Shown piece after piece: positions 28,725 to 38,801 of a stretch of DNA of 64,000 bases. The first letter of the stretch is position 1; every line of letters begins with the position of its first letter. The position numbers and the translations under genes are program-made. The notes beneath the pieces are model-generated. The model did no database searches. It was not told the origin of the DNA and saw only the letters and a program-made list of their open reading frames with translations. This stretch comes from JACJWR01 sp963752505 (lineage in GTDB: Bacteria; Actinomycetota; Actinomycetes; S36-B12; UBA10799), in NCBI GenBank assembly GCA_963752505.1, contig CAVVYM010000002.1, positions 299,310 through 363,309 on the forward strand, given 5' to 3'.

Positions 28725-29717
28725 CTAGACCAGGATCCCGTGGTAGTCCTTCGGGAAGTGGGAGGGCGCAAAGAACCACGTCTCGAGCGCGTAGCGATCC
28801 TTGGTCAAACCCTCCTTCACCCCGGTGCGGTGCAGCGCGAACTGGTCGAAGATGAAGGCGTCCCCGGGCTTGAACACCGGCGTGAGGACCTCGCGGTCGC
28901 CGCGAATCTCCTCCACCACGTCTTTGCCCACGTCCCAGTGGAAGTAGGCACCGCCGGTGCCGGTCTCCACGATCTCGTCGAGGTGCATCGGGATGATGTC
29001 CAACCCGGACGCATCCACACCGCAGTCACTCAGCGCGATCCACACGTTCACGGTGCGGGTCTCGGTGCCGAGGAAGGCGCCGTCCTGGTGCCACGAGGTG
29101 TTGGTGGTGGGCGGCACGCAGCGCAGCGTCCACTTCTCAAGAGACACGGCAGGCTGCTCGCCGAGGTAGTTCTCGATCATCTGGGTGAGGCCGATCTCGC
29201 GGTACATCGCGACGAGCTTCTCCGCGATGTGGGGCGAATCGCCCGCCGAGCACTCCCCGCCGAACATGGCGTTGTCCGCGCGCCACTGCGGCCCCACCAG
29301 TTCACCGGTGTCGGGGTCGCGCAGTTCGTGGCGCCAGGCTGCCTGCCCACCCGCGTCGCCATCGATCGGCTTGCCGGCACGCTGGTCTTCCAGCAGGCCC
29401 AGGGCCTTGTCGACGTAGCCGCGCACCTCGTCGGCCTTGGTCGGTGAGATCAGTCCGCGCACCACGACACCGCCCTTGACGCGCAGCGCGGCAGCCAGCG
29501 CGGCGTCGTTGAGTTCGGCGGCCGGAATGTCTGGCACCTCTACGGCCTCGCCGAATACGTCATCGGCTGCCGGCGGCCAATCGGGTCGGCCCTCGGGGTT
29601 CAGTTCGCGCCAGGCGACGTAGCGCGCCTGCAACGCGGCGGCCTCGGCGTCGGCAGCCGTGCTCCGCGTGACGGTGGGCTTGCTGGCACTGCGGCGACGC
29701 AGTCTGTCGAGCAACAT
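28725..29717 (-). CDS. Phytanoyl-CoA dioxygenase (PhyH) family protein
   Basis: 330 residues. Fe(II)/2-oxoglutarate dioxygenase: the metal triad is visible as HQD in SWHQDGAFLG and the distal histidine in FDQFALHRTG. PhyH members in glycan and natural-product clusters hydroxylate sugars or lipids; the substrate is not deducible here. ATG start preceded by AGAGGA. Downstream of the acetyltransferase on the same strand (31 bases). Confidence 0.87.
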   Translation of the reverse strand: MLLDRLRRRSASKPTVTRSTAADAEAAALQARYVAWRELNPEGRPDWPPAADDVFGEAVEVPDIPAAELNDAALAAALRVKGGVVVRGLISPTKADEVRGYVDKALGLLEDQRAGKPIDGDAGGQAAWRHELRDPDTGELVGPQWRADNAMFGGECSAGDSPHIAEKLVAMYREIGLTQMIENYLGEQPAVSLEKWTLRCVPPTTNTSWHQDGAFLGTETRTVNVWIALSDCGVDASGLDIIPMHLDEIVETGTGGAYFHWDVGKDVVEEIRGDREVLTPVFKPGDAFIFDQFALHRTGVKEGLTKDRYALETWFFAPSHFPKDYHGILV

Positions 29718-29748
29718 CAGATGTTGGATCCTCTTCTGTGAGCAGGGA

Positions 29749-30399
29749 CTAGTTGAATGTGGGGGCAGGGTTTGGGGTGCGTTCCAGGGGCGCGGCGGGC
29801 ACTCCGACCACAACAGCATCCGCTGCGACGTCGGAGATCACAACAGCATTAGCTCCGACGTACGCCCCATTGCCTAGGGCCAAAGGTCCCAAGATTCGCG
29901 ATCCGGTGCCCACGTGCACGCCGTCGCCCACGTTCGGACCGTTGAAATTGCCTGCGCGCAGCCCAATCGTGATCCAGGGGAAGAGGATCACGTCCGAGCC
30001 GACCTGGGTGAGTCCGTCGACCACCACCTGACCGTGCGGGATGTAGACGCCAGGCTTCATGATCACCGGATCGCCGATCACCACGTCGGACAGCGCCATC
30101 GACATCCGGTGCGCAACGGCGGGCAGCAGCGGCACACCGCGGCGACGTAGGGCTACCTTGCCCCGATAGCAGACCTGCGCCAGGAAGGCGTCCGACGTCC
30201 ACGCCAACCGCACCCCGTTGAACAGCACATCCCACTTGTCAGTCAGTTCGAAGCGCTCGCCGCGGAACTTGCACGTCACCGCGACGTCGGCCGAGACGGC
30301 TTCGACGAATCCTGGATTGCGGGCCGCCAACTCCTTGCCCTGCCGCCGGCGGGCGCGCACTTCCGCGAGGTTGCGTCGAACGGTCTGAGCCAGGCCCAT
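29749..30399 (-). CDS. Hexapeptide-repeat O-acetyltransferase
   Basis: 216 residues. Left-handed beta-helix repeats from ~120 on (GDPVIMKPGVYIPHG, GDGVHVGTGSRILGP, GNGAYVGANAVVISD) and the CysE/WbbJ-like end VVVGVPAAPL. Transfers acetyl groups to sugars or serine; the glycan context favours sugar. ATG chosen with GGAG upstream. First gene of the minus-strand PhyH unit; divergent from the triple GT2 genes. Confidence 0.82.
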   Translation of the reverse strand: MGLAQTVRRNLAEVRARRRQGKELAARNPGFVEAVSADVAVTCKFRGERFELTDKWDVLFNGVRLAWTSDAFLAQVCYRGKVALRRRGVPLLPAVAHRMSMALSDVVIGDPVIMKPGVYIPHGQVVVDGLTQVGSDVILFPWITIGLRAGNFNGPNVGDGVHVGTGSRILGPLALGNGAYVGANAVVISDVAADAVVVGVPAAPLERTPNPAPTFN

Positions 30400-30526
30400 G
30401 TGCAACTCCAGTGCTCGGTGGCGAAATTTGTCCGTGAACTGCGGGCACACCTGGTGTGTGTCTCACGCTCGCCTCACCACTGCTGACAGTTAGGGTAACT
30501 GCGTTACTCACTGGAGGGCCGCAACC

Positions 30527-31444
30527 TTGATTCGCCTGTCGCCGCGCCCACGCCTGAGCGTGGTGGTCGTGGTTTTCCGCATGCGCGCGCAGGCCATGAA
30601 CACCCTCTCCACGCTCTCGGTGGCCCACCAGCGCGCCGTGGCCGCCAGCGACTACGAAGTCATCGTCGTGGAGAACTCCTCCGAGGAGATGCTCGATCCC
30701 CAGGCCGTCGCGGCTCTTGGGTCGAACTTCACCTACCTCAGACGCTCGGAACCCGGCGTCTCACCCGCACCGGCCATCAACGCCGGGGCACGCATCGCCC
30801 GCGGCGCCCACATCGCGGTGGTCATCGACGGCGCGCGCATGCTCACACCCGGCGTCGTGCGGGGCCTGCTCGATGCCCAACGCCTCGCGCGCTCCCCGGT
30901 TGTGTCGGTGCCCGGCTATCACCTTGGCGATCAGTTGCACACCGCAGCGGCCGAGCAGGGCTACTCAGCGGCCGAGGAGCAGGAGTGGCTGGCGAAACTG
31001 GGGTGGAACGCAGATGGCTACCAACTCTTCACCCGCGCCGTGCTCAGCGCATCGTGCAGCAACGGCTTCCTCATGCCTATGGCTGAGAGCAACTGCGTGG
31101 CGGTGTCGCGTGGGCTGTTCGCCCGACTTGGCGGATTCGACGAGGCCTTCACCACCTCCGGTGGCGGGTTTGTGAACCTCGACTTCTATCGTCGGGCTGT
31201 GCTGGCCCGCGGTTCCGTGCTCGTCGTGCTCCCCGGCGAAGGCGCCTTCCACCAGTTCCACGGCGGCGCCACCACGGCCACCGACCACGACGCCGTCGTC
31301 GACGCCATGCGCGCCGAGTACCGTCGGCTGCGGGGGGTGGACTACTCACCACCGGAGGTGCCTGGGGTGTTGCTCGGCGAAGTACACAAACCCGCGGCCC
31401 GATTCGTCGAGCATTCCGCCCAGGTGCTGGCGGTGAGTGCATGA
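30527..31444 (+). CDS. GT2 glycosyltransferase, first of three tandem paralogues
   Basis: 305 residues. GT2 N-terminus LSVVVVVFRM, VIVVENSSEE, then VVIDGARMLTP where other GT2s have DxD, and AESNCVAVSRG. Shares with the next two genes GGGFVNLDFYRR and EGAFHQFHGG. TTG start with GGAGG upstream. Overlaps the second gene by ATGA. Cytoplasmic; the donor is unknown. Confidence 0.85.
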   Translation: MIRLSPRPRLSVVVVVFRMRAQAMNTLSTLSVAHQRAVAASDYEVIVVENSSEEMLDPQAVAALGSNFTYLRRSEPGVSPAPAINAGARIARGAHIAVVIDGARMLTPGVVRGLLDAQRLARSPVVSVPGYHLGDQLHTAAAEQGYSAAEEQEWLAKLGWNADGYQLFTRAVLSASCSNGFLMPMAESNCVAVSRGLFARLGGFDEAFTTSGGGFVNLDFYRRAVLARGSVLVVLPGEGAFHQFHGGATTATDHDAVVDAMRAEYRRLRGVDYSPPEVPGVLLGEVHKPAARFVEHSAQVLAVSA

Positions 31445-32460
31445 CCGCGACCCAGGCCGAACTCCTCGACATCGCAGCGCAGATGCGCGCCGAAGGTGCC
31501 GCTGCGAAGGCGGCGGCGACCTACCCGGCGGCACCCAAACTCTCGATCGTCGTGATCGTCTACAAGATGTCGCGGCAGGCCGAGAACACCCTCTATTCGC
31601 TCTCCCCGGACTACCAGCAGGGCGTCACCGCGGACGACTACGAAGTGATCGTCATCGAGAACTCCTCTGCCGATCCGCTCGGCGAGGAGCGCGCCTTGGC
31701 CCAGGGGCCGAACTTCCGCTACTACGCGCGGCCCAACATCGGTGCATCGCCGGTCCCCGGCATCATCTTCGGCGTCGAAGCCACCCGGGCACCCATCCTC
31801 GGCCTGGTGATCGACGGCGCCCGGATGGTCACCCCGCGGGTCGTGCGCTACGCGCTGGACGCATTCCGCATCACCGACCACGCCGTGGTCAACGTGCCCG
31901 GCTACCACCTCGGCACCGACGAGCAGCATTCGAATCCGGCGCACGACGAGGACTCCGAGCAGGCCATGCTCGACGCGGTGCGGTGGAAGGAGGACGGCTA
32001 CCGACTGTTCGTGGTGTCGTCGTACTTCCGCGGCCGCCACCAGCACGGCTACCTCATGCCAGTCATGGAGTCCAACTGCCTGTTCTGTTCGCGGGCGGAC
32101 TACGAATCCATCGGCGGCGCCGACATCCGATTCGACCTGCCCGGCGGCGGCATGGTGAACCTGGATCTCTACCGCCAATTGGCCATGCTGCCGCACGTCG
32201 AGTTGTTCGCACTGCCCGGCGAGGGCACGTTCCACCAGTACCACGGCGGCGTCACCACCACCGCGGACGAGGGCAGGGAGGACATGCTGCACGCGTTCCG
32301 CGAGCAATACCGTGAACTGCGCGGGACCAACTACCGCATGGTCGAGCGCGAGCCGCGGCTGCTGGGCGCGGTCACCGGATGGGCGACGCCGATGCTGAAG
32401 TTCTCCGCGCTCGAACGCATCCGAATCTACGAATTGCTGGGGTGGGATTCGTGGACGTGA
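31441..32460 (+). CDS. GT2 glycosyltransferase, second of three tandem paralogues
   Basis: 339 residues. Same family as its neighbours: LSIVVIVYKMSRQAENTL, VIVIENSSAD, VIDGARMVTP, LPGGGMVNLDLYRQ, EGTFHQYHGG. ATGA overlap with gene 1 and GTGA overlap with gene 3 point to a tightly coupled operon. The N-terminal ~30 residues are Ala-rich. Confidence 0.87.
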   Translation: MTATQAELLDIAAQMRAEGAAAKAAATYPAAPKLSIVVIVYKMSRQAENTLYSLSPDYQQGVTADDYEVIVIENSSADPLGEERALAQGPNFRYYARPNIGASPVPGIIFGVEATRAPILGLVIDGARMVTPRVVRYALDAFRITDHAVVNVPGYHLGTDEQHSNPAHDEDSEQAMLDAVRWKEDGYRLFVVSSYFRGRHQHGYLMPVMESNCLFCSRADYESIGGADIRFDLPGGGMVNLDLYRQLAMLPHVELFALPGEGTFHQYHGGVTTTADEGREDMLHAFREQYRELRGTNYRMVEREPRLLGAVTGWATPMLKFSALERIRIYELLGWDSWT

Positions 32461-34533
32461 CCGACGACAACGAGAACCCAATGGACCGGGTGCGTCGCAA
32501 GGCCGGCGCGGCGAAGCGCAAAGCCGGCGCCGAAGCGCAAGGCTGGCGCGGCGAAGCAGCAAGCGGCGGCAGCCCGCGGAAAGGTGGCCGACAAGGCGGG
32601 CAACGCAACGGCGATGGCCAAGGAATCCGGGCCCAAGGCCACCGCCCGCGCGGTCGCGAAGCGGCTTGAGATCGAACCCGGATTCGAAGAAGCCGTCACC
32701 CGGGCCTACCACCGCAAGGCGCAGCGCCAGGACGCCTACCTGCCGCGACGGTCCCGCGACGCCAAAGTGGGCGACCGGCCCAAGGTGAGCGTGGTGGTGA
32801 TCGTCTACCAGATGAGCGCCCAGGCCGCGCGCACGCTGTTCACCCTCTCCACGTCCTACCAGCGCGACGTCAGCCCGTACGAGTACGAAGTGATCGTGGT
32901 GGAGAACGCTAGCGACGACAACCTCAACCCTCGCGTGGTCGAGCGGATGGGTCCGCAGTTCCGCTACTACCGCCGAACCGAATCGGGCGTCTCACCCACG
33001 CCCGCCATCAACGTGGGCCTGTCGCTGGCGCGCGGCGAGTACGTGGCGCTCATGGTCGACGGGGCCCGCATGGTCTCGCCAGGGGTGCTGCGCAACGCCA
33101 TGGACGCGTTCCGGATTCAGCACGACGCGGTGGTGGCGGTGCCGGGGTACCACGTCGGCTACGACGACCACATGTTCCGCGAGGATGCCGCACACAGCCT
33201 GCGCCAGGATCGCAAGCTGCTGGCGGGCATCCCCTGGCGCTCCGACGGCTACCGCCTGTTCGACATTTCGATCCAAAGCGGGGCCAACCCGTTCGGCTTC
33301 CTGCATCCGCTGGGCGAATCCAACTGCATGTTCGCCCCGCGTGAGGCCTACGAGGCGATCGGCGGGGCGGATGCTCGATTCGACTTGCCCGGCGGCGGCA
33401 TGGTGAATCTCGACATGTACTGCGAGTTGCTGCGCCCCGAATCCACCCGGCTGTTCATCACCGCCGGCGAGGGCACGTTCCACCAGTTCCACGGCGGTGT
33501 CACCACGCAGGCGGATTCGGATCGAGCCGGCCTGATGGCCAAGTTCAACCGCAACTACTTCGAGATCCGCGGCACCACCTACTTCGCGCCTGAGAAGGAG
33601 CCCTACTTCATCGGGGAGGTGCCCAACGGTGCGCTGCCGATGCTCGCCTTCTCGGCGGAGGAGGGCCGCTCCCACTTCGAGTTCCGCCTGCGACGCACCC
33701 CACCCGCGACCCCGTGGCGCGACGACGCTGTCGTGCCTGCCCCAGATATCCTCAACAACCCGCCCACCACCGGCGGCCTGACAGGAGTTGACGACGTGTC
33801 GATTTATCTCCCCTCTTCCGTTCGCAAGTTCGAGCCCAAGCACCTCACCTTCTCCACCTGGGCCGACCACATCCAGTTCGGCTACGACCTCGTCGAGGCG
33901 ATTCGCCCCGAGTTGCTCGTCGAGCTCGGCACGCAGGCCGGCATGAGCTACTTCACGTTCTGCCAGTCGATGAAGGAGAACGACGTCGAGGGCCTGTGCT
34001 ACGCGGTCGACACCTGGGAGGGGGAGGAGCACACGGGCAAGTACGACGACGCCACGTGGGAGCTGGTCAGCAACCACAACCGGGAGAACTACCCCGGCTT
34101 CTCCTACCTGATGCGCATGTTCTTCGAGGATGCCGTGAGCCACTTCGAGGACGATTCAATCGACCTGCTCCACATCGACGGCCTGCACACGTACGACGCG
34201 GTGAAGGCCGACTTCGAGACCTGGTACGAGAAGGTGAAGCCCGGCGGCGTGATTCTGTTCCACGACATCAAGGCGCGCATCAAGGACTTCGGCGTCTGGC
34301 GCTTCTGGGACGAGATCGAGGGGCAGTACCCCACTTTCTACTTCAAGCACGGATTCGGCCTCGGGGTGCTGCGCAAGCCCGGTGGGGAGGAGAACGAGGC
34401 GGAGTTGATGCGCCTGATGTTCGATTCAACGCCGGGCGAGCAGGCCCAACTGCGCCGCTTCTACGAGCACGCGGCCTACTTCCACCACGTGAAGCGCCGC
34501 TCCGACAAGGCCATGGAGATGGGGCTGCTCTAG
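32457..34533 (+). CDS. GT2 glycosyltransferase fused to methyltransferase, third paralogue (frame break in Lys/Ala linker)
   Basis: A GT2 domain like the two preceding genes (VSVVVIVYQMSAQAARTL, MVDGARMVSP, LPGGGMVNLDMYCE, EGTFHQFHGG) followed by a Methyltransf_24-type SAM domain (ELGTQAGMSYFTF, DDSIDLLHIDGLHTYDAV, VILFHDIK). The obvious coupled start is the GTG at 32457; its frame runs through a Lys/Ala/Gly-rich repeat and is lost near 32535, where the same repeat reappears in the frame of the main body. A GTG at 32584 would give a 649-residue protein without the linker. Break or real start are both possible. Confidence 0.85.
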
Positions 34534-34840
34534 CGGCGGTTGGGTGGCGCGGGCCGCGGGGGGAGGCTGGATCCGGCTGGGCGCGTTTGGGCCGGTTGAA
34601 CGAGGACCTGTGCTCGCGCTGTGTGGTCTCGATTCTCCCCAAAAGGTGCGCCACCCCCTCAGATGTCGGCGTGTCGAGGCCATTTGGGGAAGATTGGGGA
34701 GGATTCAGACCGTCGGAGGGAGATACCTCTCGGACGGAGCCGAACCTGCCAGGCCCTGGTCTTGTTGCCAAATGCGCTGACCGACGTCGCTGTGGGGGGT
34801 GCCTCTGACAGACTCGTGCCCGAGACCAAGGAGGCTGGGT
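34534..34840. other. Intergenic region with two inverted repeats before galE
   Basis: 307 bases without a gene. TCTCCCCAAA (~34632) and TTTGGGGA (~34683) could pair, and CCGTCGGAGGG with CCTCTCGGACGG form an imperfect hairpin at 34710-34736. The first could end the GT2 operon; the second lies within the likely galE promoter. AAGGAGG stands a few bases before the galE ATG. Confidence 0.45.
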
Positions 34841-35872
34841 ATGTGGATGGTGACTGGCGGGGCCGGATACATCGGCTCGCACGTCGTGCGGGCGCTGCTC
34901 GCCGACGGTCAACAGGTCGTGATCGTCGATGATCTGAGCACCGGATTGACCTCGCGAGTACCCACTCCGGCACATCTGGAGGTATTCAGCATCCTTGACA
35001 CCAAACAGTTGGTGACGGTGATGCGCGACCTCAAGGTCACCGGCGTCGTGCACCTGGCGGCGAAGAAGGCCGCTGGCGAATCGGTGGACGAGCCCATCTA
35101 CTACCACTACGAGAACACCGGCGGCATGATCAGCCTGCTGCGCGCCATGGAGGCGGCCGGGGTGAAGCGTCTCGTGTACTCCTCGTCGGCGGCGGTGTAC
35201 GGCGAGCCGGTGGACGACAATCCGCTCACCGAATCCTCGCCCACGGATCCGACGAATCCCTACGGATCGAGCAAGCTGATCGGCGAACGCATGGTGCGTG
35301 ATGCCGCGCCCGCGATCGGGTTGAACTGGGCGGCTCTGCGCTACTTCAACGTGGCCGGCTGCGGCGCTGACGACCTGGCCGACACCTCGGCGGCGAACCT
35401 GATCCCAATGCTGCTGCGGGCCCACGCGGCGGGACAGCCGGCGAAGATCTTCGGCACCGACTACCCCACCCCGGACGGAACGTGCATCCGCGACTACATC
35501 CACGTTGTCGATCTCGCCGAGGCCCACGTCGCGGCCTGCCAGCTGGTGTCGGGTGACCTTGCGGCCGCCGGTCCAGCTGCGGAGGCTCTGGCGGCGGCCG
35601 GCGACGGATCTGGTCGAATTGAGGCCGTCCTCAACATCGGCACCGGGCGCGGCTCCAGCGTGCGGGAGGTCATCGACTCGGTGAGTCGGGCGTTGGGCGA
35701 GCCGCTCGTGGCCGAGGAAGCGCCGAGGCGCGCGGGGGATCCCTCGATCGTGCAGGCCGATGCCTCGCGGGCCGCAGAGGTGCTGGGGTGGCGGTCGCGC
35801 AAGGTGCTCGACGACATGACCGACTCGGCCGTTTCGGGAGTGAGCTGGCTCAAGGAGCACGGTTACCTGTAG
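34841..35872 (+). CDS. galE: UDP-glucose 4-epimerase
   Basis: 343 residues, SDR fold. VTGGAGYIGSHVV binds NAD; SSSAAVYG and YGSSK give the catalytic Ser and Tyr-Lys; RYFNVAGCG and IRDYIHVVDLA are GalE-specific. Interconverts UDP-glucose and UDP-galactose. Insert of ~20 Ala/Gly residues near 240. Strong ribosome site AAGGAGG. Convergent with ugd. Confidence 0.95.
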   Translation: MWMVTGGAGYIGSHVVRALLADGQQVVIVDDLSTGLTSRVPTPAHLEVFSILDTKQLVTVMRDLKVTGVVHLAAKKAAGESVDEPIYYHYENTGGMISLLRAMEAAGVKRLVYSSSAAVYGEPVDDNPLTESSPTDPTNPYGSSKLIGERMVRDAAPAIGLNWAALRYFNVAGCGADDLADTSAANLIPMLLRAHAAGQPAKIFGTDYPTPDGTCIRDYIHVVDLAEAHVAACQLVSGDLAAAGPAAEALAAAGDGSGRIEAVLNIGTGRGSSVREVIDSVSRALGEPLVAEEAPRRAGDPSIVQADASRAAEVLGWRSRKVLDDMTDSAVSGVSWLKEHGYL

Positions 35873-35955
35873 GCGTTCCGGTGCGGTAGTCGGTAGGGCG
35901 CGGCTCGGGGCCGTGGGCCAGCGGGGGCGGCGTCGGGGTCCGGGCGGGGTCGGCA

Positions 35956-36029
35956 TGATCAACACGGGGCGGGGTCGGGAAATCCGGCCGAATCGGGGGC
36001 GAAAACCCGACTGCGCACCGCGTTGATCA
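35956..36029. terminator. Long inverted repeat between convergent galE and ugd
   Basis: TGATCAACACGG (35956-35967) and CCGCGTTGATCA (36018-36029) pair over 12 bases with one G-T type mismatch, around a 50-base GC-rich loop. Position between two convergent genes suggests a bidirectional terminator. No T tract follows, which is usual in high-GC actinobacteria. Confidence 0.5.
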
Positions 36030-36077
36030 CCAGCACCCAGCCCGATCCGAGCCGGATCGGCGACCCCACCCCCACCG

Positions 36078-37441
36078 CTACCCGTGGGCGCGACCCATAC
36101 CCCGGAACGACCACCCGGCCGCCTGCCACTCGTCGGCGGCCAGCACATTCCGGCCATCCAGGATCCGCGGCACCGCGACCACCGACGCCACCGCCGCGGG
36201 CTCGAGATCCCGGTACTCCCGCCACTCGGTGAGCACCAGCACCGCCTCGGCCCCCGCGAGCGCCGCCGCGAGATCCTGCTCGTAGCGCAAGGCCGGGAAG
36301 CGAGCCTCCGCGTTGGCGAGGGCCTTGGGGTCGTGCACCACCACGTCGCCACCCTCGTTGTGGATCCGGGCAGCGATGTCGAGGGCGGGCGAATCGCGCA
36401 CGTCGTCCGAATCGGGTTTGAAGGCGGCACCCAACACGCACACGCGACGCTCCCGGAACGATCCACCCACCAACTCCCGGGCCGTCTCGACCGCCCGATC
36501 CCGCCGCCGGGAGTTGATGTCGTCAACCTGCCGCAGGAAGGTCAGCGCTTGATCCACACCGAGCTCACCGGCCCGAGCCGAGAAAGCCCGGATGTCCTTC
36601 GGCAGGCAGCCCCCGCCGAATCCGACCCCCGCGCCGAGGAACTTGCGGCCGATTCGGGCGTCGTGGCCGATGGCGTCGGCGAGCGTCACCACGTCCGCGC
36701 CGGTCGCCTCGCACACCTCAGCCATAGCGTTGATGAACGAAATCTTCGTCGCGAGGAACGCATTGGCGGCGACTTTCACCAGCTCAGCGGTCGGCCGATC
36801 GGTGACCAGGAACGGAATGCCCTCGGCGACCTGCGCGGCATAGACCTCGCGCATCACCTCCTCAGCGCGCTGCCCAGCCACTCCCTCCGGCACGCCGACC
36901 ACGATTCGATCGGGATGCAGGGTGTCGGCGACCGCGAATCCCTCCGCAAGAACTCCGGATTCCACACCACGGCCGGACCCACCGATTCGCCTCCGGCGGC
37001 GGCCCCACCACTGGCACCACCCGCCACACCTGCCGACCGAATCCGCTGGTCGATCTCGGCCGCCGTCCCCACCGGGACGGTCGACTTGCCAGCCACCACG
37101 CTGCCCGCTCGCAGATGCGGAATCATCGATTCGACAGCCGCCCACACGTGCCGAAGATCCGCGGAGTGCGCACCAGCTTTCTGTGGCGTACCGACACACA
37201 CGAAGTGCACGTCAGCGTCGTCGATGGCGGCGAAGTCGTCAGTCCAGGTGAGCCGGCCCGTGGGCATCACCTGCGCGAGCAATTCGTCGAATCCGGGCTC
37301 GTAGAACGGCGCCTTGCCAGCCCGCAGCGCGTCCAGTTTGGCGAGGTCAACGTCCACCCCGACCACCTCGAAGCCAAGGGACGCCATAGCTGCGGCGTGC
37401 ACCGCACCCAAGTAGCCGACACCGATGACGGACAGTTTCAC
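36078..37441 (-). CDS. ugd: UDP-glucose 6-dehydrogenase (one frameshift)
   Basis: Oxidises UDP-glucose to UDP-glucuronate. N-terminus SVIGVGYLGAVHAAAMASLG (NAD loop), then CVGTPQK, KSTVPVGT, WNPEFLR, the catalytic-cysteine motif GVGFGGGCLPKD and CVLGAAFKPDSDDVRDSP. The frame changes near 36943, inside NPEFLR|EGFAVADTLHPDRI: one G appears to be missing from a G run. GTG start with AGGAG upstream. Repaired length ~455, slightly above the family because of a Gly/Ala insert before the break. Part of its 5' end is duplicated at 54868-54971. Confidence 0.92.
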
Positions 37442-37576
37442 GAGCGACTCCTGTGGCATGAGGGAACAGGGGGCACAACAGAACCCCGCAACACGATAAC
37501 CGCGGACCCACCGCAACCCCGGCATGGCGCGAGCGGGACCGCGCCGAAAGCCCCGCGGGCAGACCGCCGCGGCGAA
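37284..37576. repeat. Composite direct repeat, copy 1 (ugd 5' end plus 45-bp junction)
   Basis: Blocks 37284-37387 (104 bp in ugd codons) and 37532-37576 (45 bp just 5' of the ligase-like fragment). Both recur in the same order and orientation at 54868-54971 and 54978-55022 with ~97% and ~96% identity, there only six bases apart. The two copies bracket the most damaged part of the cluster. Confidence 0.8.
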
Positions 37577-37826
37577 TGATGGCAGCCGGGCTTGCCACCC
37601 TGGGGTTGATCTCTGCAGTGGTCGCCGCGGTGACTAGTGGGTGGCCCCCGCGAACCATCCCCGTGCATTGATCACGCATGGCTCTGCTGGGATTCGTGGA
37701 GCTGCACCGCGCTGGCCGTATCGGTGTTGCCGGGTGAGGCGTGATGCGCCAACGGTTTGCCGTGGGGTCTACTCGCGGCGCTAAGCATCATCGCATTCAG
37801 CTTCGCCAGCGCGCAATAGAGCATCG
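37577..37826 (+). pseudogene. O-antigen-ligase-like membrane protein, N-terminal fragment
   Basis: Hydrophobic segments LATLGLISAVVAAVTSG, CTALAVSVLPGE and WGLLAALSIIAFSFASAQ, read with one frame change, end at the left arm of the 17-bp inverted repeat. If the 975-bp segment is flipped, this frame runs on (through a TAG inside the repeat, and past an upstream TGA) into DPIRLRLG and NINILGMIMGGAL of the minus-strand fragment. Assigned mainly from that continuity. Confidence 0.5.
37810..37826. repeat. 17-bp inverted repeat, left arm
   Basis: CGCGCAATAGAGCATCG, a perfect reverse complement of 38802-38818. On the minus strand it encodes AMLYCA of a DUF2142 N-terminal fragment, and its end falls on a codon boundary. 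Confidence 0.95.
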
Positions 37827-37976
37827 CGAGGTGGTAGTCCTCGTCGGGAGAGGCCCCCACCGGCGAGGCCACTGCCCATGCCGCCAGCGCCACCACAGGA
37901 GCACGGCCACCGACGCCAGCAGAATGGCCGGTCGTCGGCGGCCATGCGTGCCGTGCGATGCGTCCTCCCTGGGCAT
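37811..37976 (-). pseudogene. DUF2142 membrane protein, detached N-terminal fragment
   Basis: Starts at ATG 37976, reads RRRPAILLASVAVLLW, then one base is missing (TGGGTGG reduced to TGGTGG near 37885) and continues VALAAWAVASPVGASPDEDYHLAMLYCA. The paralogue at 62437 has VLLWGALAAWAA and DDDYHTSMIYCAADE at the same place. Beyond the inverted-repeat arm homology stops. Its missing body is on the plus strand from 38804. Confidence 0.8.
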
Positions 37977-38027
37977 GGGTTCAGCGTACGGCGCGCCGGG
38001 TAGCATCGGCCGCTCACCCGCTGTGGA

Positions 38028-38801
38028 TCACTTCCTGATTCTGGGGCATGCGCGGCGGTCCCGCGCCAGGGCCGCCGCCGACAGCAGCCCGATCAAACTG
38101 AACAGCATGGGGAGTGGAAGCGTACGGAACACCGCCCAGGGAAAGGACTTCAGTACCCCAAAGGAGTGCGGTGTAGTTCACGATCGCCACCCCGATCTTG
38201 CCGTCACCAGGGCGCCGCGCGTATTGCGGGCAGCAGCGCCAACGAGGTCGATATGCGCGACCGACACCAGCACCCCGAGTACCCCGGCGTGCAGCCAGGT
38301 CTCCAGGATTTGGTTGTGGGCATGCTGCTCGCCGTTGATGTTGCCGAAACCGCGCCCCAGCAGCGGATTCTCGCCGATTTCCGCTAATACAATCGTCCAC
38401 AGATTTCGACGGCCATTGAGTTGAAAGCCGAGGCCCAGGGTGGCGACGATCGGGACAGCCACCACGGCGCTGCAACCCGCCACGAAGACGGCAACCGGGC
38501 GCCACCCTCGCCAGCGCTGCCAAGGCAGCAGCAGGGCGACCCCGAGAGCCGCAAACACCGCCGCTATCGCTGTCCTTGACGACGAAGCCCACACCAGCAC
38601 AAGCGAGGTCAGCGGACCCACGATGGCGAGGATCCGCCGGCGTCGGACGGAGAAGTCGGTGCCAGGCGTCTTTGAGATACGCAGCCTGCAGCACCAAGGC
38701 GCCGCCCATGATCATCCCAAGGATGTTGATGTTCATGTAGATGCCTTGGGCAGGTAGCGTGCCCAGGCGCAGCCTTATCGGATCCTGTGCCTCTGAGGGT
38801 A
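38028..38801 (-). pseudogene. O-antigen-ligase-like membrane protein, main fragment
   Basis: Wzy/WaaL-type polytopic protein. NINILGMIMGGALVLQAAYL, then (next frame) SLVLVWASSSRTAIAAVFAA, LLGRGFGN and the typical HAHNQILETWLHAGVLGVL, then a last helix PMLFSLIGLLSAAALA and stop. At least three frame changes. N-terminal part lies on the other strand (37577-37826). Such enzymes polymerise or transfer glycan chains outside the membrane. As it stands it cannot make the protein. Confidence 0.72.

Noticed and set aside
31342..34143. Long minus-strand open frames (456 and 383 codons)
   Set aside because: Mirror images of the coupled GT2 genes, which have clear motifs and overlaps.
34343..36526. 727-codon minus-strand open frame
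   Set aside because: Runs antisense to galE and in a wrong frame across ugd; no conserved sequence.
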